NCBI RefSeq assembly: GCF_016820555.1 | Contig: NZ_JADHDW010000001.1 | Location: 186,001 to 250,000, forward strand | Direction of reading: 5' to 3' | DNA length: 64,000 bases | Source: Bacillus sp. REN10 | Lineage (GTDB): Bacteria; Bacillota; Bacilli; Bacillales; Domibacillaceae | Part shown: one piece after another, positions 8,221 to 18,387 of the stretch | Position numbering within the stretch: position 1 is the first letter of the stretch | Layout: each line of letters opens with the position of its first letter | Notes under the pieces: model-generated | Databases searched by the model: none | What the model saw: the letters and a program-made list of their open reading frames with translations, nothing else | Told to the model about the DNA's origin: nothing | Translations under genes and position numbers: made by a program

Positions 8221-9988
8221 AATCATTAAACATAAATTAGCGCTGCTTCCTGATCAGCCAGGCTGTTATTTAATGAAGGACCGGCATGGAACGGTCATTT
8301 ACGTCGGGAAGGCAAAGGTGTTAAAAAATCGGGTTCGCTCTTATTTTACTGGTTCTCACGATGGAAAGACGCAGCGTTTAGTCAGTGAAATCGAAGACTT
8401 TGAGTATATTATCACTTCTTCTAATTTAGAAGCGTTAATTTTAGAGCTGAACTTAATTAAAAAGCATGATCCGAAATATAATATTATGCTGAAAGATGAT
8501 AAAAGCTATCCGTTTATTAAACTGACAGCTGAACGTCATCCAAGGTTAGTGATCACTCGAAAGGTTCAAAAAGATAAGGGAAAATATTTCGGACCTTATC
8601 CGCATGCGCAGGCAGCGAATGAGACGAAAAAGCTGTTGGATCGGCTCTATCCTTTAAGGAAATGTATGAATTTGCCGGATCGGGTCTGTCTTTATTATCA
8701 CATGGGACAATGCTTGGCTCCTTGTGTGAAAGAGGTGCCCGATGAAGAATACCGACATATTACCCAGGAAATAAGTCGATTTTTACAAGGCGGGCATCAA
8801 CAGGTGAGAGAAGAGTTAATGGGCAAAATGCAAGAAGCAGCGGAAAAACTGGAGTTTGAACGAGCAAAAGAATACCGCGACCAAATTACCCACATTGATG
8901 CTCTGATGGAAAAGCAAAAGATCAATACGACGGATTTAATGGATCGGGATGTGTTCGGTTACGCAGTGGATAAAGGTTGGATGTGCGTGCAAGTCTTTTT
9001 CGTCCGCCAAGGAAAGCTGATTGAACGAGATGTGTCTTTATTTCCTTTTTATGATGAGCCGGAAGAGGAATTTTTGACATACCTTAACCAATTTTATGAT
9101 CAGCCGAATCATTTTAAACCGAAAGAAATTTTGTTGCCGGAAAATGTGGATGCTCATTTAGCAGAACAGCTGATTGAAGTGAAGATGCTAAAGCCGCAAA
9201 AAGGACAAAAGAAAGAACTTGTCAAGTTAGCCGAAAAAAATGCGGCTGTTGCACTGCGAGAAAAATTTGCGTTAATTGAACGGGACGAAGAGCGAACGAT
9301 CAAAGCAGTGGAACGACTCGGTGAAGCGATGAATATTCATCCTCCCCTTCGTATTGAGGCATTTGATAATTCCAACATCCAAGGAACAGATCCTGTTTCG
9401 GCAATGGTTGTCTTTGGCGATGGGAAACCGCTAAAGAAGGAATATCGCAAATTTAAAATTAAAACGGTCGAGGGGCCAGATGATTATGAATCGATGCGGG
9501 AAGTGATTCGTCGTCGCTACACTCGAGTGCTAAAAGAACGGCTTCCATTGCCAGACTTAGTGGTGATCGACGGCGGGAAAGGGCAAATTGAAGCCGCTAA
9601 AGAGATTTTGCTATATGAATTAAATATCGATGTGCCAGTTGCTGGTCTTGCGAAGGACGATAAGCATCGCACTTCGCAATTGTTATATGGTGATCCATTA
9701 AAGATCATCCCGCTTAAACATAACAGCCAAGAGTTTTATTTATTGCAGCGGATTCAAGATGAAGTCCACCGTTTTGCGATTACGTTTCACCGGGAGCTGC
9801 GTGGAAAGAGCGCGTTTCAGTCGATTCTAGATAATATTGATGGGGTCGGACCAAAAAGGAAGAATATGCTGTTGAAAGCATTCGGCTCAGTGAAGAAATT
9901 GAAAGAAGCCACGAAGGAAGAGATCACGGCGATCGGCATTCCTGAGCGAATAGCGGAGGAAGTCGTCAAGAAATTAAGCAGCAACTGA
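8213..9988 (+). CDS. uvrC: Excinuclease ABC subunit C
   Basis: UvrC makes both incisions in nucleotide excision repair after UvrAB loading. Visible domains in order: GIY-YIG nuclease ([11 protein letters not shown] ... VIYVGKAK, residues ~15-90), cysteine region, UVR helix pair ([15 protein letters not shown], ~residue 215), RNase-H-like nuclease ([15 protein letters not shown], ~385), and C-terminal tandem helix-hairpin-helix ([13 protein letters not shown]). The frame is open upstream to 8183, but GGAGGTGG at 8200-8207 places the start at ATG 8213, giving 591 residues, the usual length. It overlaps the preceding membrane gene and is followed by a long dyad. Confidence 0.97.
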   Translation: MNEIIKHKLALLPDQPGCYLMKDRHGTVIYVGKAKVLKNRVRSYFTGSHDGKTQRLVSEIEDFEYIITSSNLEALILELNLIKKHDPKYNIMLKDDKSYPFIKLTAERHPRLVITRKVQKDKGKYFGPYPHAQAANETKKLLDRLYPLRKCMNLPDRVCLYYHMGQCLAPCVKEVPDEEYRHITQEISRFLQGGHQQVREELMGKMQEAAEKLEFERAKEYRDQITHIDALMEKQKINTTDLMDRDVFGYAVDKGWMCVQVFFVRQGKLIERDVSLFPFYDEPEEEFLTYLNQFYDQPNHFKPKEILLPENVDAHLAEQLIEVKMLKPQKGQKKELVKLAEKNAAVALREKFALIERDEERTIKAVERLGEAMNIHPPLRIEAFDNSNIQGTDPVSAMVVFGDGKPLKKEYRKFKIKTVEGPDDYESMREVIRRRYTRVLKERLPLPDLVVIDGGKGQIEAAKEILLYELNIDVPVAGLAKDDKHRTSQLLYGDPLKIIPLKHNSQEFYLLQRIQDEVHRFAITFHRELRGKSAFQSILDNIDGVGPKRKNMLLKAFGSVKKLKEATKEEITAIGIPERIAEEVVKKLSSN

Positions 9989-9994
9989 GTACGG

Positions 9995-10037
9995 ATAGAA
10001 GAAGAGCGGGGGAGCGATCCCCCCGCTCTTCTTCTAT
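9995..10037. terminator. Long perfect dyad between convergent uvrC and yslB
   Basis: An 18-bp G+C-rich stem (ATAGAAGAAGAGCGGGGG and its complement) around a ~7-nt loop. No clear T-run follows on either strand, but its position between convergent genes suggests bidirectional termination. Confidence 0.7.
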
Positions 10038-10133
10038 AGAGCATTATAAAGTGAAAAAATGATTGTATATTGATACGATTATGTGTAAACAGAACAGTCC
10101 TGTGTTGTGTCACTTAAGTAATGATGAAGGGCC

Positions 10134-10559
10134 TTACTCCCATTTCACAGTGATTTGTACTTTGTGAGCCCGTTTTTGGACCTCACATATAGATTCAGCG
10201 ATAGTTTGTTCTTGCAAACTGATTTGCTCGGCTAAAAATCCGCTTTCTATTGTGAAGGATGGTTCAGTATGAATAGAAAATCTTCTATCAATATATGGAC
10301 CACTCAAGACGAAGATTTTCTCGTTTCTAGCTTCCTTTAACAGTGTAAGTTGCCCCCAGCCTGCTTCGCTGAAAAAAGAAGCAAGTTCTTCAAAGGTAGC
10401 GCAAGGAAACTTGCGAGCAATGGATTTTCCTGCCCAGTAAAGAATGTCCGCTGTCTCTTTGCCTAATACATCTGTAAGTAGCACGTCTCTGATAATTTCG
10501 TAACCGAAGACAGGGACGGAAAGAGTTGCCGTTTCTTGGTTATCGGTTTGATTTGTCAA
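10134..10559 (-). CDS. yslB: YslB-family protein (DUF2507)
   Basis: A small cytosolic protein of the family found next to uvrC and sdhC in B. subtilis. The open frame runs to 10694, but the first 45 codons are atypical; TTG at 10559, preceded by GGGGAT, gives 141 residues beginning MTNQTDNQETATLSVPVFGY, the usual family length. Conserved-looking segments include YEIIRD, ILYWAGKSIARKFP and FFSEAGWGQLTL. The V4R-like fold is known for DUF2507, but the function is not established. Encoded on the opposite strand to its neighbours. Confidence 0.8.
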   Translation of the reverse strand: MTNQTDNQETATLSVPVFGYEIIRDVLLTDVLGKETADILYWAGKSIARKFPCATFEELASFFSEAGWGQLTLLKEARNEKIFVLSGPYIDRRFSIHTEPSFTIESGFLAEQISLQEQTIAESICEVQKRAHKVQITVKWE

Positions 10560-10737
10560 TTTTAATCCCCACTTTCTGCTATTTATTATATACAACTTGA
10601 TCAAGAGAAAAAAGGTGTAACCTTTATCTTTCAAATTGTTATTTCGACATAATACTGCAAGGATAGCGTTTGGGGAAAATGAATAAAGATTCATAGATTG
10701 TAGTTTTTTCAGAATATAAAAAGATGTATACGCATTC

Positions 10738-10766
10738 TTGACGCTATGTGGCGATGGGAGTAAAAT
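10738..10766 (+). promoter_or_regulatory. Probable sigma-A promoter of sdhCAB
   Basis: TTGACG at 10738-10743 and TAAAAT at 10761-10766 with a 17-bp spacer, about 80 bp before the sdhC start. Confidence 0.6.
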
Positions 10767-10848
10767 GGTGGTGTCACATAATTGTTATAAAATGAAGCTA
10801 TGTCAAATATTTTTTTGTCAGATGCTTCAAAATCAAGGGGGGTAAATC

Positions 10849-11457
10849 ATGGCTGACAATCGAGAGTTTTTTTATCGCAGGCTGCACTCATTACTTGGTG
10901 TCATTCCTGTGGGACTGTTTTTGACGCAACATTTAGTAATCAACCATTTTGCAACGAAGGGTGAGGAAGCATTTAACAACGCCGCTCACTTTATGGAGCA
11001 GTTGCCATTCCGTTATTTCTTGGAAGCGTTTGTTATTTTCCTACCTTTGTTATTCCATGCTATTTATGGCTTGTACATTGCCTTCACAGCGAAGAATAAC
11101 GTAGGTAGATTTTCCTTCTTCCGAAATCAAATGTTCTTCTTACAGCGCCTTTCAGGTGTTATTACACTTGTGTTTGTTTCATGGCATGTATGGGAGACAA
11201 GAATTCAAGCAGCTTTAGGAGCTGAAGTGAATTTCCAAATGATGGAGAGTATTTTATCTAGTCCATTTATGCTTGCTTTCTACATAATTGGTGTTGTATC
11301 TACTATATTCCATTTCGCTAATGGTTTATGGTCATTCAGTGTAAGTTGGGGAATTACAATTTCTCCACGTTCTCAACAAATTATGACTTATGTTACAATG
11401 GGTGTTTTCGTAGCGCTTTCTGTTGTAGGTATTCGTGCGATTTTTGCTTTCGTTTGA
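10849..11457 (+). CDS. sdhC: Succinate dehydrogenase cytochrome b558 subunit
   Basis: The membrane anchor of respiratory complex II, which carries two haems b and the menaquinone site. It has 202 residues with five hydrophobic helices. Conserved histidines occur at the start (RRLHSLLGVIP), in LTQHLVINHF, in LLFHAIYG, in SWHVWETR and in FHFANGLWSF, as expected for the di-haem Bacillus-type subunit. A strong GGGGGG ribosome site lies 8 nt upstream of ATG. It is followed by sdhA and sdhB in one operon. Confidence 0.97.
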   Translation: MADNREFFYRRLHSLLGVIPVGLFLTQHLVINHFATKGEEAFNNAAHFMEQLPFRYFLEAFVIFLPLLFHAIYGLYIAFTAKNNVGRFSFFRNQMFFLQRLSGVITLVFVSWHVWETRIQAALGAEVNFQMMESILSSPFMLAFYIIGVVSTIFHFANGLWSFSVSWGITISPRSQQIMTYVTMGVFVALSVVGIRAIFAFV

Positions 11458-11518
11458 TGAAAATATGATCCGTTTAAGGATCTATTAGTACGGAATGTAG
11501 AAAAGGGAGTGAGTCTCA

Positions 11519-13279
11519 ATGGGTAAAGGAAAAGTTATCGTAGTCGGCGGCGGATTAGCCGGTTTAATGGCTACAATTAAAGCAGCAGAAGAAGGAACGC
11601 AAGTTGATCTATTCTCATTAGTTCCAGTAAAGCGTTCTCACTCTGTTTGTGCGCAAGGTGGTATTAACGGTGCCGTTAATACAAAGGGTGAAGGAGATTC
11701 ACCTTATGTTCACTTTGATGATACGATTTATGGCGGGGACTTTCTTGCTAACCAGCCTCCGGTAAAAGCAATGACTGAAGCAGCACCGGGAATCATTCAC
11801 TTATTGGACCGCATGGGAGTTATGTTCAACCGTACACCGGAAGGACTTCTTGACTTCCGCCGCTTCGGAGGTACGCAACATCACCGTACAGCGTTTGCTG
11901 GTGCAACAACTGGTCAACAGCTATTATATGCGCTAGACGAGCAAGTTCGCCGTCACGAAGTAGCTGGTCTTGTAACGAAATACGAAGGTTGGGAATTCCT
12001 TGGTGCCATTATTGATGACGAGGGTGTTTGCCGCGGAATCACTGCACAGAACTTAACGGATATGAGCATCCAAACATTCCCTGGTGATGCTGTGATTATG
12101 GCAACAGGTGGCCCTGGTATTATTTTTGGAAAATCAACGAACTCTGTTATTAACACAGGTTCTGCCGCTTCCATCGTTTACCAGCAAGGGGTTAACTATG
12201 CAAATGGAGAGTTCATCCAAATCCATCCAACAGCGATTCCAGGAGACGATAAGCTTCGTCTAATGAGTGAATCTGCTCGTGGAGAAGGTGGACGCGTTTG
12301 GACATATAAAGATGGTAAACCTTGGTACTTCCTGGAAGAGAAATACCCGGCATACGGAAACCTTGTACCGCGTGATATTGCAACGCGTGAAATCTTTGAT
12401 GTGTGCGTGAACCAAAAACTAGGTATCAATGGTGAAAACATGGTTTACTTGGATCTATCTCATAAAGATCCGCATGAATTAGATATTAAACTTGGCGGAA
12501 TTATTGAAATCTATGAGAAATTCATGGGCGACGATCCGCGTAAAGTACCAATGAAAATCTTCCCGGCTGTTCACTACTCTATGGGTGGATTATGGGTAGA
12601 TTATGAGCAACAAACAAATATTCCTGGTTTATTTGCTGCTGGTGAATGTGATTACTCACAGCATGGTGCGAACCGCTTAGGTGCCAACTCTTTACTTTCT
12701 GCTATTTATGGCGGTATGGTAGCTGGACCGAACGCTGTGAAATATATTGAAGGTCTTGAGAAAACATCTGATGCGATTTCTTCCTCTGTTTTCGATCGTT
12801 ATGCGAAACAAGAAGAAGCGAAGTGGAATGAAGTCATGTCCCTTGATGGTACAGAAAATGCTTACATTCTTCACAAAGAACTTGGTGAGTGGATGACTGC
12901 CAATGTAACAGTTGTTCGCTACAACGATAAGCTGAAGCAAACAGATGACAAAATCGTTGAGTTAATGGAGCGTTGGAAAAACATTGATATTAACGATACA
13001 GCGAAATGGAGCAACCAAGGAGCTACTTTCACTCGCCAGTTGAAAAACATGCTTCACCTTGCTCGCGTTATCACAATTGGAGCCTTAAATCGTAACGAAA
13101 GCCGTGGAGCGCATTACAAGCCTGACTTCCCAGATCGTAACGATGAAGACTTCTTGAAGACAACGATGGCAACATTTAAAGGTGACAATGAAGCACCTGC
13201 GTTCCATTACGAAGATGTGGATATTTCATTGATCCCTCCTCGTAAGCGCGATTACACTAAGAAGAAGGAGGAGAAATAA
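11519..13279 (+). CDS. sdhA: Succinate dehydrogenase flavoprotein subunit
   Basis: Oxidises succinate to fumarate in the TCA cycle and passes electrons to SdhB. 586 residues, as in B. subtilis. The FAD-binding GGGLAGLMA lies at residues 9-17; SHSVCAQGGINGA holds the region of covalent FAD attachment; HPTAIPGDD, SESARGEGG and the catalytic arginine region RLGANSLLSA follow. It sits 61 bp after sdhC and 2 bp before sdhB. Codon use is noticeably optimised (many GGT, GTA, CGT, ATC codons), as expected for high expression. Confidence 0.97.
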   Translation: MGKGKVIVVGGGLAGLMATIKAAEEGTQVDLFSLVPVKRSHSVCAQGGINGAVNTKGEGDSPYVHFDDTIYGGDFLANQPPVKAMTEAAPGIIHLLDRMGVMFNRTPEGLLDFRRFGGTQHHRTAFAGATTGQQLLYALDEQVRRHEVAGLVTKYEGWEFLGAIIDDEGVCRGITAQNLTDMSIQTFPGDAVIMATGGPGIIFGKSTNSVINTGSAASIVYQQGVNYANGEFIQIHPTAIPGDDKLRLMSESARGEGGRVWTYKDGKPWYFLEEKYPAYGNLVPRDIATREIFDVCVNQKLGINGENMVYLDLSHKDPHELDIKLGGIIEIYEKFMGDDPRKVPMKIFPAVHYSMGGLWVDYEQQTNIPGLFAAGECDYSQHGANRLGANSLLSAIYGGMVAGPNAVKYIEGLEKTSDAISSSVFDRYAKQEEAKWNEVMSLDGTENAYILHKELGEWMTANVTVVRYNDKLKQTDDKIVELMERWKNIDINDTAKWSNQGATFTRQLKNMLHLARVITIGALNRNESRGAHYKPDFPDRNDEDFLKTTMATFKGDNEAPAFHYEDVDISLIPPRKRDYTKKKEEK

Positions 13280-13281
13280 AG

Positions 13282-14049
13282 ATGAGCGAGAATAAGACAA
13301 TCCGTTTTATTATTACTCGTCAAGACACGATGGATTCTGCGCCGTACGACGAAGAGTTCGTGATTCCGTATCGCCCAAATATGAACGTGATTTCGGCGCT
13401 GATGGAAATCCGCAGAAATCCAGTCAATGCAAAAGGCGAAAAATCAACGCCGATTGCTTGGGATATGAACTGTCTTGAAGAAGTATGTGGCGCTTGTTCC
13501 ATGGTCATTAACGGAAAACCAAGACAATCATGTACAGCACTAGTGGATCAATTAGAGCAGCCGATCCGTCTAGCTCCAATGAGCACCTTCCCGGTTGTTC
13601 GTGACTTGCAAGTGGATCGCAGCCGTATGTTTGACTCCTTGAAAAAGGTAAAAGCATGGATTCCGATTGATGGAACGTACGATCTTGGACCTGGTCCTCG
13701 CATGCCTGAAAGAAAACGCCAATGGGCTTATGAATTGTCTAAATGTATGACTTGCGGTGTTTGCTTAGAAGCTTGTCCAAACGTAAACAGCAAGTCAAGC
13801 TTTATTGGACCTCAGCCATTATCGCAAGTTCGCTTATTCAATGCTCACCCAACAGGTGCGATGAATAAGGATGAACGCTTGCAAGCGATTATGGGAGATG
13901 GCGGCCTTGCGAATTGCGGAAACTCGCAAAACTGTGTACAATCTTGTCCAAAAGGTATTCCTTTAACAACATCTATCGCCGCTTTGAACCGTGATACGAC
14001 TGTTCAAGCATTCCGCAGTTTCTTCGGAAGCGATTATCAAGTAGATTAA
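13282..14049 (+). CDS. sdhB: Succinate dehydrogenase iron-sulfur subunit
   Basis: The electron-transfer subunit of complex II, 255 residues. An N-terminal plant-type ferredoxin domain carries the 2Fe-2S cysteines in NCLEEVCGACSM and a later Cys in RQSCTALV. The C-terminal bacterial ferredoxin domain carries KCMTCGVCLEACPN and NCVQSCPKG for the 4Fe-4S and 3Fe-4S clusters. Ribosome site AAGGAGG overlaps the end of sdhA. A structured terminator follows at 14077-14148. Confidence 0.97.
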   Translation: MSENKTIRFIITRQDTMDSAPYDEEFVIPYRPNMNVISALMEIRRNPVNAKGEKSTPIAWDMNCLEEVCGACSMVINGKPRQSCTALVDQLEQPIRLAPMSTFPVVRDLQVDRSRMFDSLKKVKAWIPIDGTYDLGPGPRMPERKRQWAYELSKCMTCGVCLEACPNVNSKSSFIGPQPLSQVRLFNAHPTGAMNKDERLQAIMGDGGLANCGNSQNCVQSCPKGIPLTTSIAALNRDTTVQAFRSFFGSDYQVD

Positions 14050-14076
14050 TAAGTAAAGAACGGTTTGATCAACAGG

Positions 14077-14148
14077 TCATCTCCTATGAGTTTACTTCAT
14101 CTAGAAAGGATCATTTTTTAGATGCTGTTTCGTAGGAGATGGCTTTTT
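14077..14148 (+). terminator. Terminator of the sdh operon
   Basis: TCATCTCCTA (14077-14086) pairs with TAGGAGATGG (14133-14142) around a long, partly paired loop, then TTTTT at 14144-14148. Confidence 0.75.
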
Positions 14149-14171
14149 GATTTCAACAAAGGGGGATGGAA

Positions 14172-14627
14172 ATGAAAAAGGTGGCTTATATTGAGGATTG
14201 GGTGAAGTGGGAGAACGGCTTTCGTTTTTTTCACCCTGTCAGCGTTCGCTTCTCTGAAACAGATATGTTTGGGCATTTAAATAATACCGTGCCATTTGTC
14301 TATTTTGAAGAGGCGCGGATTGAATTTTTTAAGAAAATCGGGTTGATGGAGGATTGGACGAAAGAAACTGCTCCTGCGATGATTGTTGTGGCTGATCTGC
14401 AATGTGACTTTATTCAGCAAGTATTCTTTGGAGAGAAGTTGAACATTTTCGTGAAAGCAGAAACGATTGGCCAATCTTCTGTTGACCTTCATTACAAAGG
14501 GGTTAATCAAAAGGGAGACATTTGTTTTGTTGGGAGAGGGAGAGTCGTCCAAATTTCTCGTGAAACGCATAAGCCCTACCCATTATCAGAAGAGATGAAA
14601 AGTAAGTTAACACAGAACTCTCGGTAG
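14172..14627 (+). CDS. ysmA: Hotdog-fold acyl-CoA thioesterase (YsmA-like)
   Basis: A small (151-residue) 4-hydroxybenzoyl-CoA-thioesterase-type hotdog protein. RFSETDMFGHLNNTVPFVYFEEARIEFF contains the family's active-site Asp and helix start. ATG at 14166 is also in frame, but it abuts the AAAGGGGG ribosome site; 14172 has a 6-nt spacing. It sits between sdhB and gerE as in B. subtilis. The acyl substrate is unknown. Confidence 0.85.
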   Translation: MKKVAYIEDWVKWENGFRFFHPVSVRFSETDMFGHLNNTVPFVYFEEARIEFFKKIGLMEDWTKETAPAMIVVADLQCDFIQQVFFGEKLNIFVKAETIGQSSVDLHYKGVNQKGDICFVGRGRVVQISRETHKPYPLSEEMKSKLTQNSR

Positions 14628-14677
14628 ATTTCTATTAAAATATTTTCCCTCTTAAATGTCAAACCGCCACCTTCTGA

Positions 14678-14686
14678 CATATGATA
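14678..14686 (+). promoter_or_regulatory. Sigma-K/E-type -10 element before gerE
   Basis: CATATGATA matches the CATANNNTA -10 of mother-cell sigma factors, about 60 bp before gerE. A convincing -35 AC at proper spacing is not evident, so this is tentative; gerE of B. subtilis is transcribed by sigma-K. Confidence 0.4.
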
Positions 14687-14746
14687 CCTTAACGGCCGTA
14701 TTATCTGTGTTGAGATGCTGGCGGAGGCGAGGAGGGTAAAAGTTCA

Positions 14747-14971
14747 GTGAGGGAGCACCGCTTTGTTCGAAAACCACTTTTAACGAAAAGAGAAAAAGAA
14801 GTGTTTACGTTATTAGTTCAGGATAAAACAACGAAAGAAATCGCGGAAGAACTATTCATTAGTGAAAAAACCGTGAGAAACCATATTTCTAATTCCATTC
14901 AAAAGCTAGGTGTGAAAGGCCGTTCACAGGCAATTATTGAGTTATTGCGAATGGGTGAGCTAAAGCTTTAA
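14747..14971 (+). CDS. gerE: Late mother-cell sporulation transcription factor GerE
   Basis: A 74-residue stand-alone LuxR-type helix-turn-helix protein, the exact length of B. subtilis GerE. LTKREKEVFTLLVQD, TTKEIAEELFISEKTVRNHI and KLGVKGRSQAIIELL form the four-helix DNA-binding domain. It acts with sigma-K in the mother cell to activate or repress coat genes. The start is GTG with GAGGAGGG ~10 nt upstream. A terminator follows at 14976-15012. Confidence 0.97.
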   Translation: MREHRFVRKPLLTKREKEVFTLLVQDKTTKEIAEELFISEKTVRNHISNSIQKLGVKGRSQAIIELLRMGELKL

Positions 14972-14975
14972 AGAG

Positions 14976-15012
14976 AAAAGATGGCGTGAGTATTCCTTGC
15001 GCCATCTTTTTT
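14976..15012 (+). terminator. gerE terminator
   Basis: AAAAGATGGCG and CGCCATCTTTT form an 11-bp stem with a 13-nt loop, ending in TTTTTT. Confidence 0.9.
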
Positions 15013-15115
15013 GTATGGATAGAAGCAATGGGACAACTCTTGCATTTTTTCAAAAAAAAAGAGAAAATATAGGAATACAGGTCAAAAGGAAAAGAGATTA
15101 GGGAGTGCAAAAGGA

Positions 15116-15565
15116 ATGGCAGAAGAGCTGGAGTGTTCGTCTGAAATTGTCGCAGAAATCGAAAAAGAATTGCGATACATAAATGTGATCATTAAACAAA
15201 AAGGTCGCGAAATATTAAGTGATTATCATATTACCCCGCCGCAATTTATTGCGTTACAATGGCTGTTTGAAGAAGGGGATATGACGATAGGAGAGCTATC
15301 GACGAAAATGTATTTAGCTTGCAGCACGACGACTGATTTAATTGATCGGATGGAGAAAACGAAGCTAGTTGAGCGTGTAAAAGATAAGCATGATCGCAGA
15401 ATCGTCCGCATTCATCTGTTGAGTGAGGGCGCGAGAATTATTAATGAAGTGATTGCTAAACGTCAGTTGTATGTGAAACAAATATTAACGGATTTCACGA
15501 AAGAAGAAGTGGAATCACTGAAACAGCATTTGCAGAAAATGCATCAAGAAATGAAAGAAGAATGA
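15116..15565 (+). CDS. ysmB: MarR-family transcriptional regulator (YsmB-like)
   Basis: 149 residues with the winged helix-turn-helix of the MarR family: [26 protein letters not shown] is the recognition region and [17 protein letters not shown] is the wing with its conserved D-R-R. In B. subtilis the homologue also lies between gerE and racE; its ligand and targets are not known. The racE start follows 8 bp after the stop, so the two are probably co-transcribed. Confidence 0.88.
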   Translation: MAEELECSSEIVAEIEKELRYINVIIKQKGREILSDYHITPPQFIALQWLFEEGDMTIGELSTKMYLACSTTTDLIDRMEKTKLVERVKDKHDRRIVRIHLLSEGARIINEVIAKRQLYVKQILTDFTKEEVESLKQHLQKMHQEMKEE

Positions 15566-15572
15566 GGCGAAC

Positions 15573-16373
15573 GTGTTGAATAGACCAATTGGTGTCATAG
15601 ATTCAGGAGTCGGTGGGTTGACGGTCGCGAAAGAAATGATGCGTCAGCTTCCGAATGAAACCATTTATTATACTGGGGATACGGCTCGCTGTCCGTATGG
15701 TCCGCGGCCAGCAGAAGAAGTGAAAGCTTTCACATGGGAAATGACCCGCTTTTTGCTGGAAAAAGAGATTAAAATGCTAGTGATCGCCTGTAATACAGCA
15801 ACAGCCGTTGTATTAGAGGAAATACAAGAGGCGCTCGATATTCCGGTCGTTGGTGTCATCCGCCCTGGGGCAAGAGCCGCCATTAAACAGACAAAAAATG
15901 ATCAGATTGCTGTGTTAGGGACGATAGGAACCGTGAAAAGCGGCGCGTATGAACACGCGCTGAAGGCAATTAATGATCATGTGGAGGTCATTTCCCTTGC
16001 CTGCCCTAAATTTGTTCCGCTTGTCGAAAGCGGTGAGCATAAAAGTGCGATGGCTAAAAAGGTGGTAGCGGAAACGTTGAAACCTTTAAAAGGCACATCG
16101 ATTGATACGGTCATCTTAGGGTGCACCCATTATCCATTGTTGGAATCGATTATTTCGAACACTCTTGGCGATCAAGTGCAAATTATTAGTTCAGGAGAAG
16201 AAACCGCTCGTGAAGTGAGTGCGATCCTTGATTATCAGCAAATTCAAGCGAAGGAAAAAAGCGCTTCTCATCGTTTTTTCATCACTGGTTCTCAAAAGCT
16301 ATTTTATCGAATAGCTTCTGATTGGCTGAAAAATAAACAAATACAAGTTGAAACGATCCGCTTAGGAAACTAA
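15573..16373 (+). CDS. racE: Glutamate racemase
   Basis: Interconverts L- and D-glutamate for peptidoglycan. 266 residues; [14 protein letters not shown] (residues 8-21) holds the first catalytic Asp/Ser region. The two catalytic cysteines lie in IACNTATAV and LGCTHYPLL. The GTG start at 15573 matches the family N-terminus MLNRPIGV; TTG at 15576 is the alternative. The last codons lie inside the transcription terminator hairpin at 16355-16387. Confidence 0.96.
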   Translation: MLNRPIGVIDSGVGGLTVAKEMMRQLPNETIYYTGDTARCPYGPRPAEEVKAFTWEMTRFLLEKEIKMLVIACNTATAVVLEEIQEALDIPVVGVIRPGARAAIKQTKNDQIAVLGTIGTVKSGAYEHALKAINDHVEVISLACPKFVPLVESGEHKSAMAKKVVAETLKPLKGTSIDTVILGCTHYPLLESIISNTLGDQVQIISSGEETAREVSAILDYQQIQAKEKSASHRFFITGSQKLFYRIASDWLKNKQIQVETIRLGN

Positions 16374-16387
16374 GCGGGTCTTTTTTT
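16355..16387 (+). terminator. racE terminator overlapping its last codons
   Basis: GATCCGCTTA and TAAGCGGGTC form a 10-bp stem with a 6-nt loop, followed by seven T. The left arm encodes the last residues of RacE. Confidence 0.92.
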
Positions 16388-16472
16388 GCTAGAATAGAAG
16401 ATTTATTTCCGAAGGTTCTAACTTGCTGAATGGCTCGTATATTTAGTACAAACAGCTTTAGGAGGGATCATT

Positions 16473-17519
16473 ATGCGCAATAAGAAGACGACAGCTGCAA
16501 TCACCATCCTGATTGCCTCAGTTTGTGCTGCTGGATGCGGATTGCTTTCTGGGGAGAAAAAAGAAAAGATTGATCCGCCGCATTCCGTCACGTATACCGA
16601 TAATTTGAAAGGTGAGGAACAGCAATTAGCAAAACAAAATAAAAATATGGTAATGACTGAACTTTATTTAATTGATAAACATGGCTATGTAGTGTCACAG
16701 ACGATCCCCCTTTCCAATACAGAAAGTTTGGCCAAGCAGGCGCTAGAACATCTTGTGGCGGAAGGGCCGATTACGAATATGCTTCCGAACGATTTTCGCC
16801 CTGTGTTGCCTGCGGGTACGCAAATCAACAGTGTTGATGTTCAAAAAGGCGTGGCTACTGTTGATTTTTCTCCTGAGTTCAAGGAGTATGCAAAGGAAGA
16901 CGAAGCTCGAGTGGTACAAGCGGTTACATGGACATTGACTCAATTTGATTCGATTCATCGAGTAAAGATGAAGATCAATGGCCAGTCATTGAAGGAAATG
17001 CCTGTCGCTCATATGCCGTTGAGTACGAAAGGAATGACTCGAAAAGCGGGAATTAATATAGACACCTCCAATGTGGTGGATGTTGCCAACACGAGGCCTA
17101 TTACTGTATACTTTATGGCTCAACAAGGAGAGGGCTACTATTATGTGCCTGTAACTAGGCGGGTAGCCAATAGTGAACAAGATCCTATTTCTGCTGTCGT
17201 GAAAGAGTTAGCGAAAGGACCGAAAGCTGGATCAGGATTAGTAACGGAATTTATCCCTCAAGCGGAATTGCTTGAACGTCCGATTGTGAAGGATGGAAGA
17301 GTGACATTAAACTTTAATGAAGCGATTCTAGGCAGCATGGAAAATAAAATGGTGTCTGACCACATATTAAAGCTATTAGCTTTGTCTTTAACAGAAGAAA
17401 GTGGTATTGAAAGTTTAGCGATTCAAGTAGCGGGGAGCTCGGAGATCATGACCGAAAATGGAGAACCGCTCAGCAGTTCAGTAACAAGACCTGAATTTAT
17501 TAACCCGATTGGCTTGTGA
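16473..17519 (+). CDS. gerM: Germination/sporulation lipoprotein GerM
   Basis: 348 residues. A signal peptide ends in a lipobox (VCAAGCG, lipidated Cys near residue 22). Two GerMN domains follow: the first holds MTELYLIDKHGYVV ... VDFSPEFKEY, the second ITVYFMAQQGEGYYYVPVTR ... VTLNFNEAI. GerM is a mother-cell-made envelope protein needed for proper engulfment and germination in B. subtilis. AGGAGG lies upstream of ATG. It sits between racE and rph as in B. subtilis. Confidence 0.95.
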   Translation: MRNKKTTAAITILIASVCAAGCGLLSGEKKEKIDPPHSVTYTDNLKGEEQQLAKQNKNMVMTELYLIDKHGYVVSQTIPLSNTESLAKQALEHLVAEGPITNMLPNDFRPVLPAGTQINSVDVQKGVATVDFSPEFKEYAKEDEARVVQAVTWTLTQFDSIHRVKMKINGQSLKEMPVAHMPLSTKGMTRKAGINIDTSNVVDVANTRPITVYFMAQQGEGYYYVPVTRRVANSEQDPISAVVKELAKGPKAGSGLVTEFIPQAELLERPIVKDGRVTLNFNEAILGSMENKMVSDHILKLLALSLTEESGIESLAIQVAGSSEIMTENGEPLSSSVTRPEFINPIGL

Positions 17520-17565
17520 ACAGAAAAATTTACGCTATTATATAGTAGTAACGAATGAAGAAAGT

Positions 17566-17609
17566 TGCATCCTTGTTTGCAAGCAGTCGGACAAGCGAGG
17601 ATGCCTGTT
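17566..17609 (+). terminator. Possible gerM terminator
   Basis: GCATCCTTG pairs with CGAGGATGC (one G-U) around a ~19-nt loop, followed by a short T-rich stretch before rph. Confidence 0.55.
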
Positions 17610-17627
17610 TAATTAAAGGAGGACGTT

Positions 17628-18368
17628 ATGAGAGTTGACGGCAGAAATACGAATGAATTGCGAAACGTGCATATAGAAACAGACTTTTTGAAACACCCGG
17701 AAGGCTCTGTGCTAATTACTGTTGGGGATACACGAGTCATCTGTACAGCTAGTATAGAAGATCGGGTGCCTCCGTTTATGCGCGGAAGCGGAAAAGGATG
17801 GATCTCTGCTGAATATTCGATGTTGCCAAGAGCGACAGAGCAGCGGAATATTCGTGAATCTTCTAAAGGAAAAGTATCCGGGCGAACAATGGAAATTCAA
17901 CGTTTAATTGGCCGGGCATTGCGAGCAGTTGTCGATCTTGAAGCGATTGGTGAACGCACAGTGTGGATCGATTGTGATGTGATTCAGGCAGATGGAGGTA
18001 CGCGTACCGCTTCAATTACAGGCGCTTTCGTGGCGATGGCCATCGCTTTAGATCGCTTGCAACAGGAAAAGGAATTACCAACTTTCCCTGTGACGAACTT
18101 TTTAGCTGCTACTAGTGTGGGAGTCGTCAAAGATCACGGAGTCGTGTTAGACTTAAATTACATAGAGGACAGTCAAGCGGAAGTGGATATGAATGTTGTG
18201 ATGACGGGAGCAGGTGAATTCGTTGAACTTCAAGGAACAGGAGAAGAAGCAACTTTTTCAATGAAGGATCTGCAAAGCTTACTTGAGTCGGCTCAAATTG
18301 GTCTAAAGCAACTGTTTGAGATTCAAGCCGCTGCGCTAGGAGATATTGCGAATAAAATGAATAAGTAA
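17628..18368 (+). CDS. rph: Ribonuclease PH
   Basis: A phosphate-dependent 3'-5' exoribonuclease that trims tRNA 3' ends. 246 residues beginning MRVDGR, with the RNase PH landmarks [38 protein letters not shown] and [19 protein letters not shown] (catalytic Asp region). An AAAGGAGG ribosome site precedes ATG. It is followed 19 bp later by the XTPase gene. Confidence 0.97.
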   Translation: MRVDGRNTNELRNVHIETDFLKHPEGSVLITVGDTRVICTASIEDRVPPFMRGSGKGWISAEYSMLPRATEQRNIRESSKGKVSGRTMEIQRLIGRALRAVVDLEAIGERTVWIDCDVIQADGGTRTASITGAFVAMAIALDRLQQEKELPTFPVTNFLAATSVGVVKDHGVVLDLNYIEDSQAEVDMNVVMTGAGEFVELQGTGEEATFSMKDLQSLLESAQIGLKQLFEIQAAALGDIANKMNK

Positions 18369-18387
18369 TCAAAAGGGGAATCTTGCT